From Mucilaginibacter corticis (GTDB taxonomy: Bacteria > Bacteroidota > Bacteroidia > Sphingobacteriales > Sphingobacteriaceae), in NCBI RefSeq assembly GCF_007558865.1, contig NZ_VLPK01000001.1:1054001-1118000 (forward strand): DNA of 64,000 bases, in the 5' to 3' direction. Under the pieces are notes generated by a model. That model did not search any database, was not told the DNA's origin, and saw nothing but the letters and a program-made list of their open reading frames with translations. This document shows positions 8,340 to 18,216 of this stretch, in pieces. Position 1 is the first letter of the stretch; each line of letters begins with the position of its first letter. A program made the position numbers and the translations under genes.

Positions 8340-9179
8340 CTACATACAAAACAAGTTGCCGCTCTCAATTTCCTGCCACGATTCAATCTTTCCGCAACCC
8401 GCTTCGGTAACCTGGTAAAACGAATAACCCATATCAGCTAAAAACTCATAACAGTTTTTTATGTCCTGCCCGGTCCTTGCCCAAAGCGGGGTGTCATATT
8501 CAAATATGAGCCGGGGTTTGTGTTTTTGTAAAAGACCTTTCATTCCACGCAATACCTGTAACTCGAAACCTTCCACGTCTATTTTAATGAGGTGCAACGC
8601 TTGCAGGGTAGATAATTCAGGCAGTAAGTCGGCAATTTTAACATCGACCCTTTGTTTTTCTGCCCCCGGGCCTGTATCTGCCAGGCTAAATGTGCCCTGG
8701 TTATCGCCTCCCGGATCAATCGTAAATTCGGCTGTGCTTTCGGTATCCGACAGGGCCAATGGTAGTAATGTTACATTAGCTACACGGTTTAACGAGATAT
8801 TTTTTTTGAATTTTTCCTGCAGGTAATTTAAGGGCTCAAACGAATAGACCCTGCCGTTGTCCCCTACAGCCTGCGACATACGGATACTTTGTAAACCGAT
8901 ATTGCCGCCAACGTCAACAGCAATGTCACCATGTTTTAAAGAGATCCGGATCAGTTTATTGATCTCATCCTCGTATGCGCCCATGCTGGCTACCTGCCAT
9001 TCAATGAAACTGTTTGGGTCGGCAAATATGGCAATGTCTTCGTTGGTTAACCATGCGATGTTGCTTTTGGCGGACGCGTTTTTCTTGTAGCCCTTGAGCA
9101 AGTATGACGATAGCCGCTCCTTTCCCGGTAATTTCCAGTTGCGGGTAAAAACAAGCTTGATGCGGTCGCGACGGTTCAT
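8340..9179 (-). CDS. FkbM-family SAM-dependent methyltransferase
   Basis: 279 residues. The SAM-binding motif is IAVDVGGNIGLQSIRMSQ with the acidic motif VYSFEPLNYLQEKF downstream, and the family-typical HLIKIDVEGFELQVLRGM follows. FkbM-type enzymes O-methylate sugars, polyketides or lipids. No glycan or polyketide cluster lies nearby, so the substrate is unknown. The N-terminal 80 residues (INRRDRIKLVFTR-like basic start, then FADPNSFIEWQ) are less conserved. The ComM-like gene lies upstream on the same strand with a 48-base gap. Confidence 0.9.
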   Translation of the reverse strand: MNRRDRIKLVFTRNWKLPGKERLSSYLLKGYKKNASAKSNIAWLTNEDIAIFADPNSFIEWQVASMGAYEDEINKLIRISLKHGDIAVDVGGNIGLQSIRMSQAVGDNGRVYSFEPLNYLQEKFKKNISLNRVANVTLLPLALSDTESTAEFTIDPGGDNQGTFSLADTGPGAEKQRVDVKIADLLPELSTLQALHLIKIDVEGFELQVLRGMKGLLQKHKPRLIFEYDTPLWARTGQDIKNCYEFLADMGYSFYQVTEAGCGKIESWQEIESGNLFCM

Positions 9180-9227
9180 TGATTATTGAATTATCAGGCA
9201 GATAAAAATACGTTTTAATTTGAAAGA

Positions 9228-10772
9228 TTACCCGGCCCAGCCTTCCCTGTCTAAACTCCTGAACTGGATGGCCTCGGCCAAATGCTCTATCTTGATCTCT
9301 TCGCTTCCTGCGAGATCGGCTATGGTGCGCGATACTTTCAGGATGCGGTCATAAGCACGGGCAGACAGGCCCAGTTTTTCCATGGCTTTTTTAAGCAGAT
9401 TTTGTCCCGCTTCGCTGATCTTGCACAGATCACGCACCATTTGCGTACTCATCTGGGCATTGGCATGCAGGTCGGGCTTTGTGCCGAAACGGGCTATCTG
9501 TATCTCTCTTGCTTTTATTACGCGGTCGCGGATCTCTTCACTTTTTTCGGCCAGTCGATCTGATGCCAGTTCACTAAAATTTACGGGCGTTACCTCAACA
9601 TGCAGGTCTATACGGTCTAACAACGGGCCAGAGATTTTGCTCAGGTATTTCTGTACCATTCCCGGTGGGCAAATGCATTCTTTTTCGGGGTGGTTATAAT
9701 AACCGCATGGGCAAGGGTTCATACTGGCCACCAGCATAAAGCTGCTGGGGTAGTCCACAGTAAATTTAGCGCGAGATATGGTTACACGGCGTTCTTCCAA
9801 CGGTTGGCGCATCACCTCAAGGGCGCTGCGCTTAAACTCGGGCAATTCATCTAAAAACAAAACACCATTGTGCGCCAATGAGATCTCACCAGGCTGCGGA
9901 TTGCCCCCGCCGCCAACCAACGCCACGTCAGAAATAGTATGATGCGGCGACCTGAACGGCCGGATAGTAACTAATGCATCAGCCGCAGAAAGCTTACCCG
10001 CTACAGAGTGGATCTTGGTTGTTTCTAACGACTCATACAAACTTAGTGGCGGCAGTATGGATGGCAGCCTGCGGGCCAGCATGGTTTTACCTGCTCCCGG
10101 GGGGCCAATTAAAATAACGTTATGCCCGCCTGCGGCGGCAATCTCTAAAGCGCGCTTTATATTTTCCTGCCCTTTTACTTCGCTAAAGTCACTGTCGTAA
10201 TTGCACAGGCTGTTATAAAATTCTTCACGGGTATTAACTACCTCACGCGGCAGCTCTATATCGCCGTTAAAAAAGCCGGCTACTTCTTTTATACTTTCTA
10301 CCCCGTAAACTTCAAGGTCATTAACAATAGCGGCTTCGCGGGCGTTTTGTTTGGGAAGGATAAAGCCTTTATAACCGTCTTTCCGTGCCTGTATAGCCAT
10401 TGATAATGCACCTTTAATAGGTTGAAGACTACCATCAAGAGAAAGCTCACCCATTATGATGTATTTATCTAAATTCTCGCTCGAAATTTGCCCTGACCCG
10501 GCGAGTATTGATATTGCTATAGGTAAATCATATGCCGAACCCTCCTTGCGTATATCAGCAGGCGCCATATTCACGATTATTTTTTGGCGAGGCATGCGCA
10601 AACCATTAGTTTGCAACGCAGCCTCAATACGTTGTATAGACTCCTGAACTGCTTTGTCGGGCAAGCCCACGATAAGGTAGAACGGTTTGCTGCCGCCGCT
10701 AATATTAACCTCGACTGTAATGGTGATGGCCTCTATGCCATAAACGGCGCTGCCAAATGTTTTAACTAACAC
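9228..10772 (-). CDS. comM: YifB/ComM-family Mg-chelatase-like AAA+ ATPase
   Basis: 514 residues, full length for the family. An N-terminal Lon-protease-like domain (about 1-170) precedes the AAA+ core with Walker [13 protein letters not shown] and Walker [13 protein letters not shown] Cys-rich insertion [18 protein letters not shown] and a C-terminal Mg-chelatase helical domain follow. ComM homologues are hexameric branch-migration helicases that help integrate incoming DNA during natural transformation. No other competence gene is in the window. Family placement is firm; a role in transformation in this organism is inference. Confidence 0.92.
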   Translation of the reverse strand: MLVKTFGSAVYGIEAITITVEVNISGGSKPFYLIVGLPDKAVQESIQRIEAALQTNGLRMPRQKIIVNMAPADIRKEGSAYDLPIAISILAGSGQISSENLDKYIIMGELSLDGSLQPIKGALSMAIQARKDGYKGFILPKQNAREAAIVNDLEVYGVESIKEVAGFFNGDIELPREVVNTREEFYNSLCNYDSDFSEVKGQENIKRALEIAAAGGHNVILIGPPGAGKTMLARRLPSILPPLSLYESLETTKIHSVAGKLSAADALVTIRPFRSPHHTISDVALVGGGGNPQPGEISLAHNGVLFLDELPEFKRSALEVMRQPLEERRVTISRAKFTVDYPSSFMLVASMNPCPCGYYNHPEKECICPPGMVQKYLSKISGPLLDRIDLHVEVTPVNFSELASDRLAEKSEEIRDRVIKAREIQIARFGTKPDLHANAQMSTQMVRDLCKISEAGQNLLKKAMEKLGLSARAYDRILKVSRTIADLAGSEEIKIEHLAEAIQFRSLDREGWAG

Positions 10773-10857
10773 TAATGATAAAGTTTTACAATAGCGAAAG
10801 ATATAAATTTATAAAGACAACGCGCAACTTATTGCTAAATCGAATAGCATCAGTTTA

Positions 10858-12207
10858 TTACAGCGAATATTCTTTTGAACTGTCATCAATCACCAACACC
10901 CAATCGTTGCCATAGCCCGATGATGGCGGGGTATATTTTTTACTCCCATGATTATCCGCTTCTCCTGCAGGTGTTGTTTTACCGCTTCGCGGATCAAACC
11001 ATGTTGCTTTAACTTTGTCACCACTTATTTTACCCATAATTACTGTAAAGGGTTTTCCTTCTGATGAATAGATAAAAGCATAATCCTTTCCTCTTGTCGC
11101 TTGGATGCGCGACATAGGCGGCAAGTCGTTTTCTACAATAATGCTTTGATCTGGTATTCTGTCAAGCATCGGGTGCGATTCTATCAACCGTCGTACAAAC
11201 TGCATTTGTTTTGCCCCGGGCAGATCTAAAGCCTTTTGCCAAAAAACATGCGGTCCGTTTACCGGCTCGTTTTTAGGTGAATACATTTGCCACACATCAT
11301 GACAACCATAAGTATGCCCGAACGCGCCGGAAAAAAGGTCGGTATAAGCATAGTGCCTTACGTCGTAAGCGCTTGATGTACCCAGGTCGGTTACGTTAAA
11401 ACAAATTGGGTGATCCTCGTAAAGTGGTTCGCCATCTATAACCGGTTTTAGCGGCTGCGCGTTATACGCGTCAAATACTTTTCGGTAATTGTCATTATCG
11501 CGGCAATGCCCGTTTTGAAACATGTTGAAATCAAACCAGCTTTCATTCCTGAACCATTGCGCCGACCCTTGTTCATTGGGCTGACAATGGTAGGTGATCA
11601 GCGCTTTATTGTCCGTCGCCTTTTTAATAGCCAATCCCATCGCCCGCCAAATCGCGATATCCTTTTCATCGCGAGGGTTTCTGTCACCGCCTAAGATCCA
11701 GATGATGTTTTTCCGGTTTTTGTAGCGTTTAGCCAGCCATTCGGCATATATCGCCGCGTTTTTAACGTTAAAGATTTCAGGCCCTACACCCCATGAGCTT
11801 TTATTTATTTTATCGCCCCAGGTTGGCAATAAGGCAACGGTTAAATTGTATGATGCCGCTTTATCTATAATATAATCTACATGCTTAAAGTAATTCTCGT
11901 TAGGCGTTGCCGGGTCGTTATTAATCAAAGGGATGTCGCCATAGGCATTAGGCTTGTCTAAGCCGTTAAATTCAGCCAGCGCCACTGCCTGGATCACTGT
12001 GAACCCCTGCTCGCTGCGGTGTTTTAAATAGAAGTCAGCATCTTCCCTTGTCAGCCGGTGAAAAAGCTCCCATGCCGTATCGCCCATCCAAAAAAAGGGT
12101 TTTCCGTCTTTAAGGATATAATGTTTATCAGGGCTAACGGTAAATTGCGCGAAGGCATTTGCCCACAGCGCTAATAAAAAAAGGCTTAGCAGATACTTTC
12201 TCATCAT
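10858..12207 (-). CDS. Secreted glycoside hydrolase, GH140/DUF4038 type
   Basis: 449 residues with a signal peptide (cleavage after ANAFA). A TIM-barrel domain begins at FFWMGDTAWELFHRL. Candidate catalytic acids are D175 in ILGGDRNPRD and E260 in PVIDGEPLYE, by analogy with the Asp/Glu pair of GH140 apiosidases. A C-terminal 'putative collagen-binding' beta domain (about 350-440, YAFIYSSEGKPFTV, WFDPRSGKTTPAGE) is usual in these proteins. Characterised GH140 members cut apiose from rhamnogalacturonan-II pectin. No SusC/SusD pair is nearby, so it is an orphan enzyme. The exact specificity is uncertain. Confidence 0.85.
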   Translation of the reverse strand: MMRKYLLSLFLLALWANAFAQFTVSPDKHYILKDGKPFFWMGDTAWELFHRLTREDADFYLKHRSEQGFTVIQAVALAEFNGLDKPNAYGDIPLINNDPATPNENYFKHVDYIIDKAASYNLTVALLPTWGDKINKSSWGVGPEIFNVKNAAIYAEWLAKRYKNRKNIIWILGGDRNPRDEKDIAIWRAMGLAIKKATDNKALITYHCQPNEQGSAQWFRNESWFDFNMFQNGHCRDNDNYRKVFDAYNAQPLKPVIDGEPLYEDHPICFNVTDLGTSSAYDVRHYAYTDLFSGAFGHTYGCHDVWQMYSPKNEPVNGPHVFWQKALDLPGAKQMQFVRRLIESHPMLDRIPDQSIIVENDLPPMSRIQATRGKDYAFIYSSEGKPFTVIMGKISGDKVKATWFDPRSGKTTPAGEADNHGSKKYTPPSSGYGNDWVLVIDDSSKEYSL

Positions 12208-12244
12208 TCGGTTTTTTTGTATAGAGAAAGGTAATAAAAATTAT

Positions 12245-13828
12245 TTATTGGCTCGTAACCGCAAATGTAGCCAGTAAATTGACATTAGGGTCGACAGTTA
12301 TAACAGGCGCTTTTTTGCCGGCCAGAAAATGCCCTGTTGCCGATTGACCCGTCATCGCAATACTGTGCAATTCGCCATCTATGCTAATCTCCAACGGGAA
12401 GGTATACAAATTGCTTTGTTTCTGATCAACCTGCACATCAACCATTTGTGTTTTGGAGTCATATTTCCATTTCACATTTAAATCAGGATGTCCCGGTGTT
12501 TTTAGCCATTGTTTAAAAAAGCCATCCAGTTTTTGTCCGCTAATCTGTTCCATCACTACCCTAAAATCAGTAGTGTTGGCATTGCTGCCTTGATACTTAT
12601 CAAAGTAAGTGCTGATGCCTTTCCAGAAAATTGCGTCGCCCAGTTTGCGGCGCAGCATGTGCAACGCCCAGCCACCTTTTTCATAACTGTTGGGGTTAAG
12701 TAGCGGCATATAATCAGTAGTAACTGTGCTGTCGACAATGGGTGTAAACCGAATCTTTTCAAACTTTAATACTTTAGTCCGCTGGTCGGCCATCCGCTTT
12801 TTCAGGGTATCCTGCCCGTATTTGCTTTCGAGGTAATAGTTTGTTAAATAAGTGGCAAAGCCCTCGCTGAGCCACAGGTGATGAAAATCTTTCTCGCTAA
12901 CCGCATCGCCAAACCATTGGTGCGCTATCTCATGCGCCATTAGCTCTTCAATACCCTTGTCGCCTACCGAGTTTTCAAAGTAGAAAATAGCGCTGGCATT
13001 CTCCATGCCGCCAAAAATGGTTTTTGACTGCACGTTGGCCAGCTTTTTATAAGCATAAGGGCCTATATTTTTAATATAAAAAGGCAAAATATCGGCAGCT
13101 ATTGCATAGCTCCTGAAACCGGCCATTGCATTCTCGGGAAATACATAGGTATAAACAGGGATGTTGTTAACATCTTTAGGATGGTCAACCGCGAAATCGG
13201 CAACGCCAATCACCATCACCTTGGTGGGCAGTTGCGCGGTTTCAGCCCAATGCGTTGTTTTTAACTTGCCGGGTAAAGCGGCTTCGCTAATCTTTAAACC
13301 ATTCGCCACCACCTGGTAATGATCGGGCGCGGTAACTGTAAAATCAAGTGTCGCTTTATCGGCAGGGTTATCTACGCAGGGGATCCAGTTATGCGCGCGG
13401 TTGGGCCAGTTGTCGCCAAAAAAGGTACGATGGCCAAATTTATTTGTTGATATGATCAATCCATCGGCAGGCACGCCCTCATAAATTACGGTATAACGTT
13501 GCAGCTGATTCTGAATGGCCTTGGTATAAATATTTACGCCGTCGCTATCCTGTTTAAACTGGATCTCGTGGCCGTTGGTCAGCACGCGGCTAACCAGCAT
13601 ACCCTTGCCGGTAGTGTTTTTCTTAACCAGGTTAACCCTAAAACTTGTTGCCTTTTTTAGAAACAGCACGGTGATATCGGCTTTGCCTTTTATCAGGTTA
13701 GTGCTGTCGCTCAGCTGGATATTGAAACCATAATGTTGTACATCAATTACAGCGCCCGGGGTTTGCGCTTTTACAGCAAAACCAAGTGCGAGAAGCCCTA
13801 CAGTAAAACATGCCCGAAGTTTATTCAT
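12245..13828 (-). CDS. M1-family zinc metallopeptidase, short form, secreted
   Basis: 527 residues with a signal peptide (to about residue 21). The exopeptidase motif GGMEN is at 273-277. The zinc site is HEIAH (299-303) plus E322, the exact HExxH-18-E spacing of M1 aminopeptidases. It lacks the long C-terminal HEAT-like domain of PepN/ERAP and ends in a small beta domain, a layout common in Bacteroidota. It probably trims peptides in the periplasm or outside the cell. It is followed on the same strand by the GH140-type gene after a gap of 37 bases, so the two may be co-transcribed. Confidence 0.92.
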   Translation of the reverse strand: MNKLRACFTVGLLALGFAVKAQTPGAVIDVQHYGFNIQLSDSTNLIKGKADITVLFLKKATSFRVNLVKKNTTGKGMLVSRVLTNGHEIQFKQDSDGVNIYTKAIQNQLQRYTVIYEGVPADGLIISTNKFGHRTFFGDNWPNRAHNWIPCVDNPADKATLDFTVTAPDHYQVVANGLKISEAALPGKLKTTHWAETAQLPTKVMVIGVADFAVDHPKDVNNIPVYTYVFPENAMAGFRSYAIAADILPFYIKNIGPYAYKKLANVQSKTIFGGMENASAIFYFENSVGDKGIEELMAHEIAHQWFGDAVSEKDFHHLWLSEGFATYLTNYYLESKYGQDTLKKRMADQRTKVLKFEKIRFTPIVDSTVTTDYMPLLNPNSYEKGGWALHMLRRKLGDAIFWKGISTYFDKYQGSNANTTDFRVVMEQISGQKLDGFFKQWLKTPGHPDLNVKWKYDSKTQMVDVQVDQKQSNLYTFPLEISIDGELHSIAMTGQSATGHFLAGKKAPVITVDPNVNLLATFAVTSQ

Positions 13829-13874
13829 AGCGTTACTATCTTACTGTAATTATAAGTTAAATTGTTCAAAATAA

Positions 13875-13904
13875 CAAAGCCCTGAACACTCGTTCAAGGC
13901 TTTG
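13875..13904 (-). terminator. Terminator after ffh
   Basis: Thirteen-base arms (13875-13887 and 13892-13904) around a four-base loop. The one mismatch becomes a U-G pair only in minus-strand RNA. TTATTTTG follows on that strand. It lies 32 bases past the ffh stop. Confidence 0.65.
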
Positions 13905-13936
13905 CAATATTTCTCCCCCTTCAGGAGGCCGGTGGG

Positions 13937-15262
13937 CTATCTCGGCATCCGTTTCATCATGCTGGCCATAGCCGCAGGGTTACTCATTTGCTTCATCACC
14001 TTACGCATATCTTCAAACTGTTTTATCAGGCGGTTAACCTCTGCAAGGTCTGTGCCCGAGCCTTTGGCTATACGGTTGCGGCGGCTTTGGTTTATCGAGT
14101 CGGGGTTTTCCTTTTCGCCCGGGGTCATGGATTGAATAATGGCTTCAATGTTTTTAAAGGCATCATCCTGTATCTCCACGTCCTTCATCATTTTACCTAC
14201 GCCCGGTATCATGCCCATCAGATCCTTCATGTTACCCATTTTTTTGATCTGCTGGATCTGGCTGTAAAAATCGTTAAAGTCGAATTTGTTCTTGCGGATC
14301 TTCTTTTGCAGCTCGGCGGCCTCTTTCTCGTCAAACTGCATCTGCGCGCGTTCAACCAATGATACCACGTCACCCATACCCAGGATCCGTGATGCCATCC
14401 TGTCCGGGTGGAAAACATCAATGGCTTCCATCTTTTCGCCGGTACCAATAAACTTGATCGGCTTATTTACTACCGACTTGATAGAAAGCGCGGCACCACC
14501 ACGGGTATCACCATCCAGTTTGGTTAAAACCACCCCAGTAAAGTCAAGGCGTTCGTTAAACACCTTTGCGGTATTCACAGCATCCTGGCCGGTCATGGAG
14601 TCTACAACAAACAAGATCTCGTGCGGGTTAACAGCGGCTTTTACCTGCTCAATTTCCACCATCATGGCTTCGTCAATAGCTAAACGGCCGGCGGTGTCAA
14701 TAATAATTACGTTATTGCCGTTTTGCTTTGCCTGTGCAATACCTTCTCTTGCTATCGCGATAGGGTCTTTCGACTCGCGGTTAACATATACCGGTACGCC
14801 AATCTGCTCGCCCAAAACCATCAGCTGGTCAATAGCCGCAGGGCGGTAAATATCATCGGCAATTAATAAAGGCTTTTTGTTTTTTTGCGTCTTTAAGTAA
14901 TTTGCCAGTTTACCGGTAAAGGTGGTTTTACCCGCACCGTTAAGGCCCGCAATTAATATAATGGTAGGGTTGGTACTAACATTAAGATCGGCAGTTGTGC
15001 CACCCATTAATGCTGCCAGCTCATCTTTCATGAGTTTGGTGAGCAACTGGCCTGGCGAAACCGCGGTTAATACATTTGCGCCCAGTGCTTTTTGCCTTAC
15101 ATCGTCTGTAAAGGCTTTGGCTGTTTTATAGTTAACGTCGGCATCCAGAAGGGCTTTTCTAATTTCCTTCATGGTTTCGGCCACGTTTATTTCTGTAATA
15201 GTTCCCTGGCCTTTAAGGACCTTAAACGCCCTGTCAAGCTTATCCGAAAGATTTTCAAACAT
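13937..15262 (-). CDS. ffh: Signal recognition particle GTPase Ffh
   Basis: 441 residues, standard length. The N domain (MFENLSDKLDRAFKVLKG) precedes the G domain with GLNGAGKTT (P-loop), the DDIYRPAAIDQL insertion-box motif, DTAGRL, TKLDGDTRGG and IGTGEK. The C-terminal Met-rich M domain, which binds SRP RNA and signal sequences, includes SRRNRIAKGSG and ends MASMMKRMPR. It targets nascent membrane proteins to FtsY and the Sec translocon. FtsY and the SRP RNA gene were not seen in the window. A -7 box (TACCTTTG, 15306-15299 minus) predicts a leader of about 30 bases. Confidence 0.98.
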   Translation of the reverse strand: MFENLSDKLDRAFKVLKGQGTITEINVAETMKEIRKALLDADVNYKTAKAFTDDVRQKALGANVLTAVSPGQLLTKLMKDELAALMGGTTADLNVSTNPTIILIAGLNGAGKTTFTGKLANYLKTQKNKKPLLIADDIYRPAAIDQLMVLGEQIGVPVYVNRESKDPIAIAREGIAQAKQNGNNVIIIDTAGRLAIDEAMMVEIEQVKAAVNPHEILFVVDSMTGQDAVNTAKVFNERLDFTGVVLTKLDGDTRGGAALSIKSVVNKPIKFIGTGEKMEAIDVFHPDRMASRILGMGDVVSLVERAQMQFDEKEAAELQKKIRKNKFDFNDFYSQIQQIKKMGNMKDLMGMIPGVGKMMKDVEIQDDAFKNIEAIIQSMTPGEKENPDSINQSRRNRIAKGSGTDLAEVNRLIKQFEDMRKVMKQMSNPAAMASMMKRMPR

Positions 15263-15298
15263 GTTTACCTTGTACTTTAATTAATCTTTTTGAGGTTA

Positions 15299-15306
15299 CA
15301 AAGGTA
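15299..15306 (-). promoter_or_regulatory. Putative -7 box for ffh
   Basis: TACCTTTG on the minus strand, 36 bases before the ffh ATG, matches TAnnTTTG. No clear TTTG at the -33 position. Confidence 0.35.
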
Positions 15307-15378
15307 TGATTTTGTATGAATTATGCCTTAACCCGAGTACCCAGATCGTCAGAATAAAGAAAGAAATTTGATAAAGCC

Positions 15379-16416
15379 TTAATTAGGGAAGCGGTAATTT
15401 ATCCCCATACCCAAACCTTCGGATCCCTGTGGCCCCGGTTTTTGGCTTTTGTCGTAAATAAAGGTGCTGTTAAATGACACACCGAACAAACGGGTTACCT
15501 GTGCAGTCAATGTACCATCTATACGGTGGCTGGTAAATTTGATGTTTTCCTGGTAGGGTACAAATAGCTGATAGCGTACGTTGATATTGATCTTGTTCTT
15601 TTTGTCAAGCGGTTTAATTACCGTGGTAACCAGCTGGAACGCAAGATCATTGTGGAAGGTTTTATGAATAGGTACGTTGTTGTTATTGCCGCCATTGTTG
15701 TGGTAAACAGTAGTATCTATCATAAAGGTTTGGCGGGCGGTACCTGTACCTATACGCAGGTCATACCAGTTATTGGGCTTGTATTCAAAACCGAGTGATT
15801 CTGTTAAATAGCCAGGTGCCAGGAAACGCGATATTAAAGCAGGCTTCAAACCAGACAAATAATCTGGTGCATCATAGTTATAACCTTTATCAAATTGTGA
15901 CTGAAAGGTCAATGAACCAAAAAAGAACCAGCTTTTCGATAATTGGGTAGCTACTTTATTATCGAAAAACAGGTAATCATCAGTTTTTCGCGGGCCTTGC
16001 CCTTTATTTTTTGATTTGGCGTATCGAAATACCAGGTCAGGAACATAATCAAAGCTGCCTTTATGATATTCAGATTTATATTCAAAGAAACCGTTTACAG
16101 CAATCGCGTTAGCGCCACCCGCGGCAAAATTATTACTAAAGGCCGATTGATTGAAATTTATACTAAGCGTGATCCACTTGCGCCAGTAGTTCATCTTATA
16201 ATCGAGCAAATTAACCGGGATGTTTTCTCGGTCAATTTGTATAACACGTGTACGTACCGGTAAGGAATTTTTTTTAGGCTCTATATGGTACCTGTTAAGA
16301 ATAGCGGTGTCAATCTTTACGCTGTCTTTTTTCAACGAGTCAGCCTTTTGCGCAGCGGCAGACATCGCTGTCATTAATAATACTAATAAGAGATATCCGG
16401 GTACGTTTCTACTCAT
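15379..16416 (-). CDS. DUF3078 outer-membrane-type protein
   Basis: 345 residues with a signal peptide (cleavage near AAAQ). From about residue 80 the protein is a series of alternating strands rich in aromatic residues and ends in Asn after an aromatic (MGINYRFPN), as expected for an outer-membrane beta-barrel. The segment KWITLSINFNQSAFSNNFAAGGANAIAVNG is characteristic of DUF3078. The family is widespread in Bacteroidota with no known biochemical role. It is the distal gene of a minus-strand envelope group with 44 bases to the next gene upstream. Confidence 0.82.
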   Translation of the reverse strand: MSRNVPGYLLLVLLMTAMSAAAQKADSLKKDSVKIDTAILNRYHIEPKKNSLPVRTRVIQIDRENIPVNLLDYKMNYWRKWITLSINFNQSAFSNNFAAGGANAIAVNGFFEYKSEYHKGSFDYVPDLVFRYAKSKNKGQGPRKTDDYLFFDNKVATQLSKSWFFFGSLTFQSQFDKGYNYDAPDYLSGLKPALISRFLAPGYLTESLGFEYKPNNWYDLRIGTGTARQTFMIDTTVYHNNGGNNNNVPIHKTFHNDLAFQLVTTVIKPLDKKNKININVRYQLFVPYQENIKFTSHRIDGTLTAQVTRLFGVSFNSTFIYDKSQKPGPQGSEGLGMGINYRFPN

Positions 16417-16460
16417 AGATAGACAAAGAAAAGCATTTTTCTTTTTACTATTAAGATTTT

Positions 16461-17243
16461 TTATTCACCATTTGGTTTAACCGCTGTAGAAGTTTTTTGT
16501 TTTTTCGGATCGTCCAACGGTGCCAAAGCATGAATAGCAGGGTTTCGCAGGTATCTTTTTAAGTTGGTACGGATAGATGTAATGAACTCGTACTCGGTAG
16601 CGTTCGACAGGAAAAAGTAGCCCGGCCTATACCTTCGCATAAAATCTGTTAATGCGGGGTCTTTTAACCCGGTTATCCGGCCCACCAGTGTTTTGTTAAA
16701 ACGGTAATCTATCACGTCCTGCCGGTAATCGCCTTCAATGGTTTCGCGCAGGTGCGCGGCGTTGCGCCCGCTGCGGCTAAGTGCATTATATATGGCGTCA
16801 ATACCCAAACCAACGCCAAGGCCGGGTGTAAGCGACAGGAAATCATTGCTCGCCAATGATCCATATGCTTTGCTATAGTCGCGCTTTTTGGCTTCCATGC
16901 GTTTTGCAGGGTCCATCAGCGTATCAAAAATGTTTACCTGTTTAAGCTGTATAGCAACCCGTTTTAAGTAAACCGCAAGGGGTACGTAATTTTGTACTTT
17001 TATAGTATCTGGATGGTGCTCCCATTGAGAAAATACCAGTTTATCGCCGGTTTTAGCATCAATGTTAAAGACCCCGTTTATATTGTTGTACACATCCACG
17101 CCGGTGGTCAGGTTCTTTACATTAACCCGCGACAAACGGTCTTTGCTGTCGGCATCAAATATAATACCGGCAACCGATGTTTCCTGGGCAAACAGCTTCG
17201 AGCAACATAAACAGAGAAAAAATAAAACTAATAAAGGTCTCAT
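16461..17243 (-). CDS. Exported protein with carboxypeptidase-like regulatory domain
   Basis: 260 residues with a signal peptide (cleavage after KLFAQ). Residues 20-100 form a CarboxypepD_reg-like beta-sandwich (SVAGIIFDADSKDRLSRVNVKNLTTG), the domain that often begins TonB-dependent receptors. The rest (about 110-260) is mostly helical and unrecognised, with a Lys/Arg-rich middle (AKRMEAKKRDYSKAYG). It is too short to be a receptor. Another exported protein of the same layout lies at 30801-31427, and both have a YSKA/RKDF-like linker to a helical tail, so they may belong to one family. Function unknown. Confidence 0.7.
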   Translation of the reverse strand: MRPLLVLFFLCLCCSKLFAQETSVAGIIFDADSKDRLSRVNVKNLTTGVDVYNNINGVFNIDAKTGDKLVFSQWEHHPDTIKVQNYVPLAVYLKRVAIQLKQVNIFDTLMDPAKRMEAKKRDYSKAYGSLASNDFLSLTPGLGVGLGIDAIYNALSRSGRNAAHLRETIEGDYRQDVIDYRFNKTLVGRITGLKDPALTDFMRRYRPGYFFLSNATEYEFITSIRTNLKRYLRNPAIHALAPLDDPKKQKTSTAVKPNGE

Positions 17244-17307
17244 TAAAAGCTAAAACTAAACGTTTGCTTAGGTTGGGGCTTGATATTTAACAATAATTAA
17301 CAAACGC

Positions 17308-18189
17308 TTATTTGGCAACAACCAGTGTCTGGCCTATTTTAATGGTATTGTCGGCCATGTTGTTTAATGCCTTAAGCTCATCAACTGTTAAACCAAAACG
17401 TTTAGAAATGTTGTATAGTGTGTCGCCTGTTTTAATGGTATACAATTTACCTGGCGGGGTGTTTTGCACCAGCGAGTCTTTTACGGCCTGGCCTATGTTT
17501 TGATTGATCTGCGCCAGTACCCTGTCTTCGCGCTTAATTTTTTGCACCTCGCCTTCCGGACGGTCATATTGGTCAAGGTGATATTTTTCTATAACGCCTA
17601 TTATCAGGTCGGGATATTTTGGGTTGGTAGCGTATCCTGCCTGCTTTAAGCCGTAGGCCCAGCCTTTGTAGTCATTCTTATCCAGCTCGAACAAGGCTGC
17701 ATATCTTTTTTTCTTTAAAAATTCAGAATGGTCACGGTATGAATCTTCCGGCCGGTCATAAACCCTGAAACAATCATTACCCAAGTCATCATCTTTATAA
17801 TATGATTTGCCTTTCCAGTCGCTGTTGCATTTAATGCCGAAATGGTTGTTGGCAATTTTAGCCAGGTCGCCATTGCCGTTGCCCGATTCAAATAAGCCCT
17901 GCGCAAGGGTAATACTGGCCGGGATGCCGTATAAATTCATTTCCTGTATAGCAATGGTTTTAAAACGGTCTATATAAGAGTAAACGGTAAAGGGCGTATA
18001 ATTTGAAATAGCTTCGCTGCGCGATTTTTGTATCGCTTCGTTATTTTTTCGCGCCTCGCGGCTTGAAATAAACGGGTTGCTGGTAAGGGCTGCACGGTGC
18101 GCGCTGCACGAGCTTAGTAATACCGCGGCAATAAATAAACAGCTAATATTTTGCTTTAAATTAAAAGCGCGAAAACTGGCATAAATCAT
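17308..18189 (-). CDS. Lipoprotein glucosaminidase with LysM domain
   Basis: 293 residues. A lipobox (LLSSC) ends a hydrophobic N-terminus, so the protein is probably a lipoprotein. The glucosaminidase (FlgJ/GH73-type) domain spans about 65-215, with catalytic Glu in AQGLFESGNGNGDLA and the conserved NNHFGIKC segment. A C-terminal LysM module (about 249-293: YTIKTGDTLYNISKRFGL, ALNNMADNTIKIGQTL) binds glycan. It should cut the GlcNAc side of peptidoglycan. A shorter paralogue without LysM lies 27 bases upstream on the same strand. Confidence 0.9.
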   Translation of the reverse strand: MIYASFRAFNLKQNISCLFIAAVLLSSCSAHRAALTSNPFISSREARKNNEAIQKSRSEAISNYTPFTVYSYIDRFKTIAIQEMNLYGIPASITLAQGLFESGNGNGDLAKIANNHFGIKCNSDWKGKSYYKDDDLGNDCFRVYDRPEDSYRDHSEFLKKKRYAALFELDKNDYKGWAYGLKQAGYATNPKYPDLIIGVIEKYHLDQYDRPEGEVQKIKREDRVLAQINQNIGQAVKDSLVQNTPPGKLYTIKTGDTLYNISKRFGLTVDELKALNNMADNTIKIGQTLVVAK

Positions 18190-18216
18190 TCTGCCAAAAT
18201 AAGTTTTATTACTTTA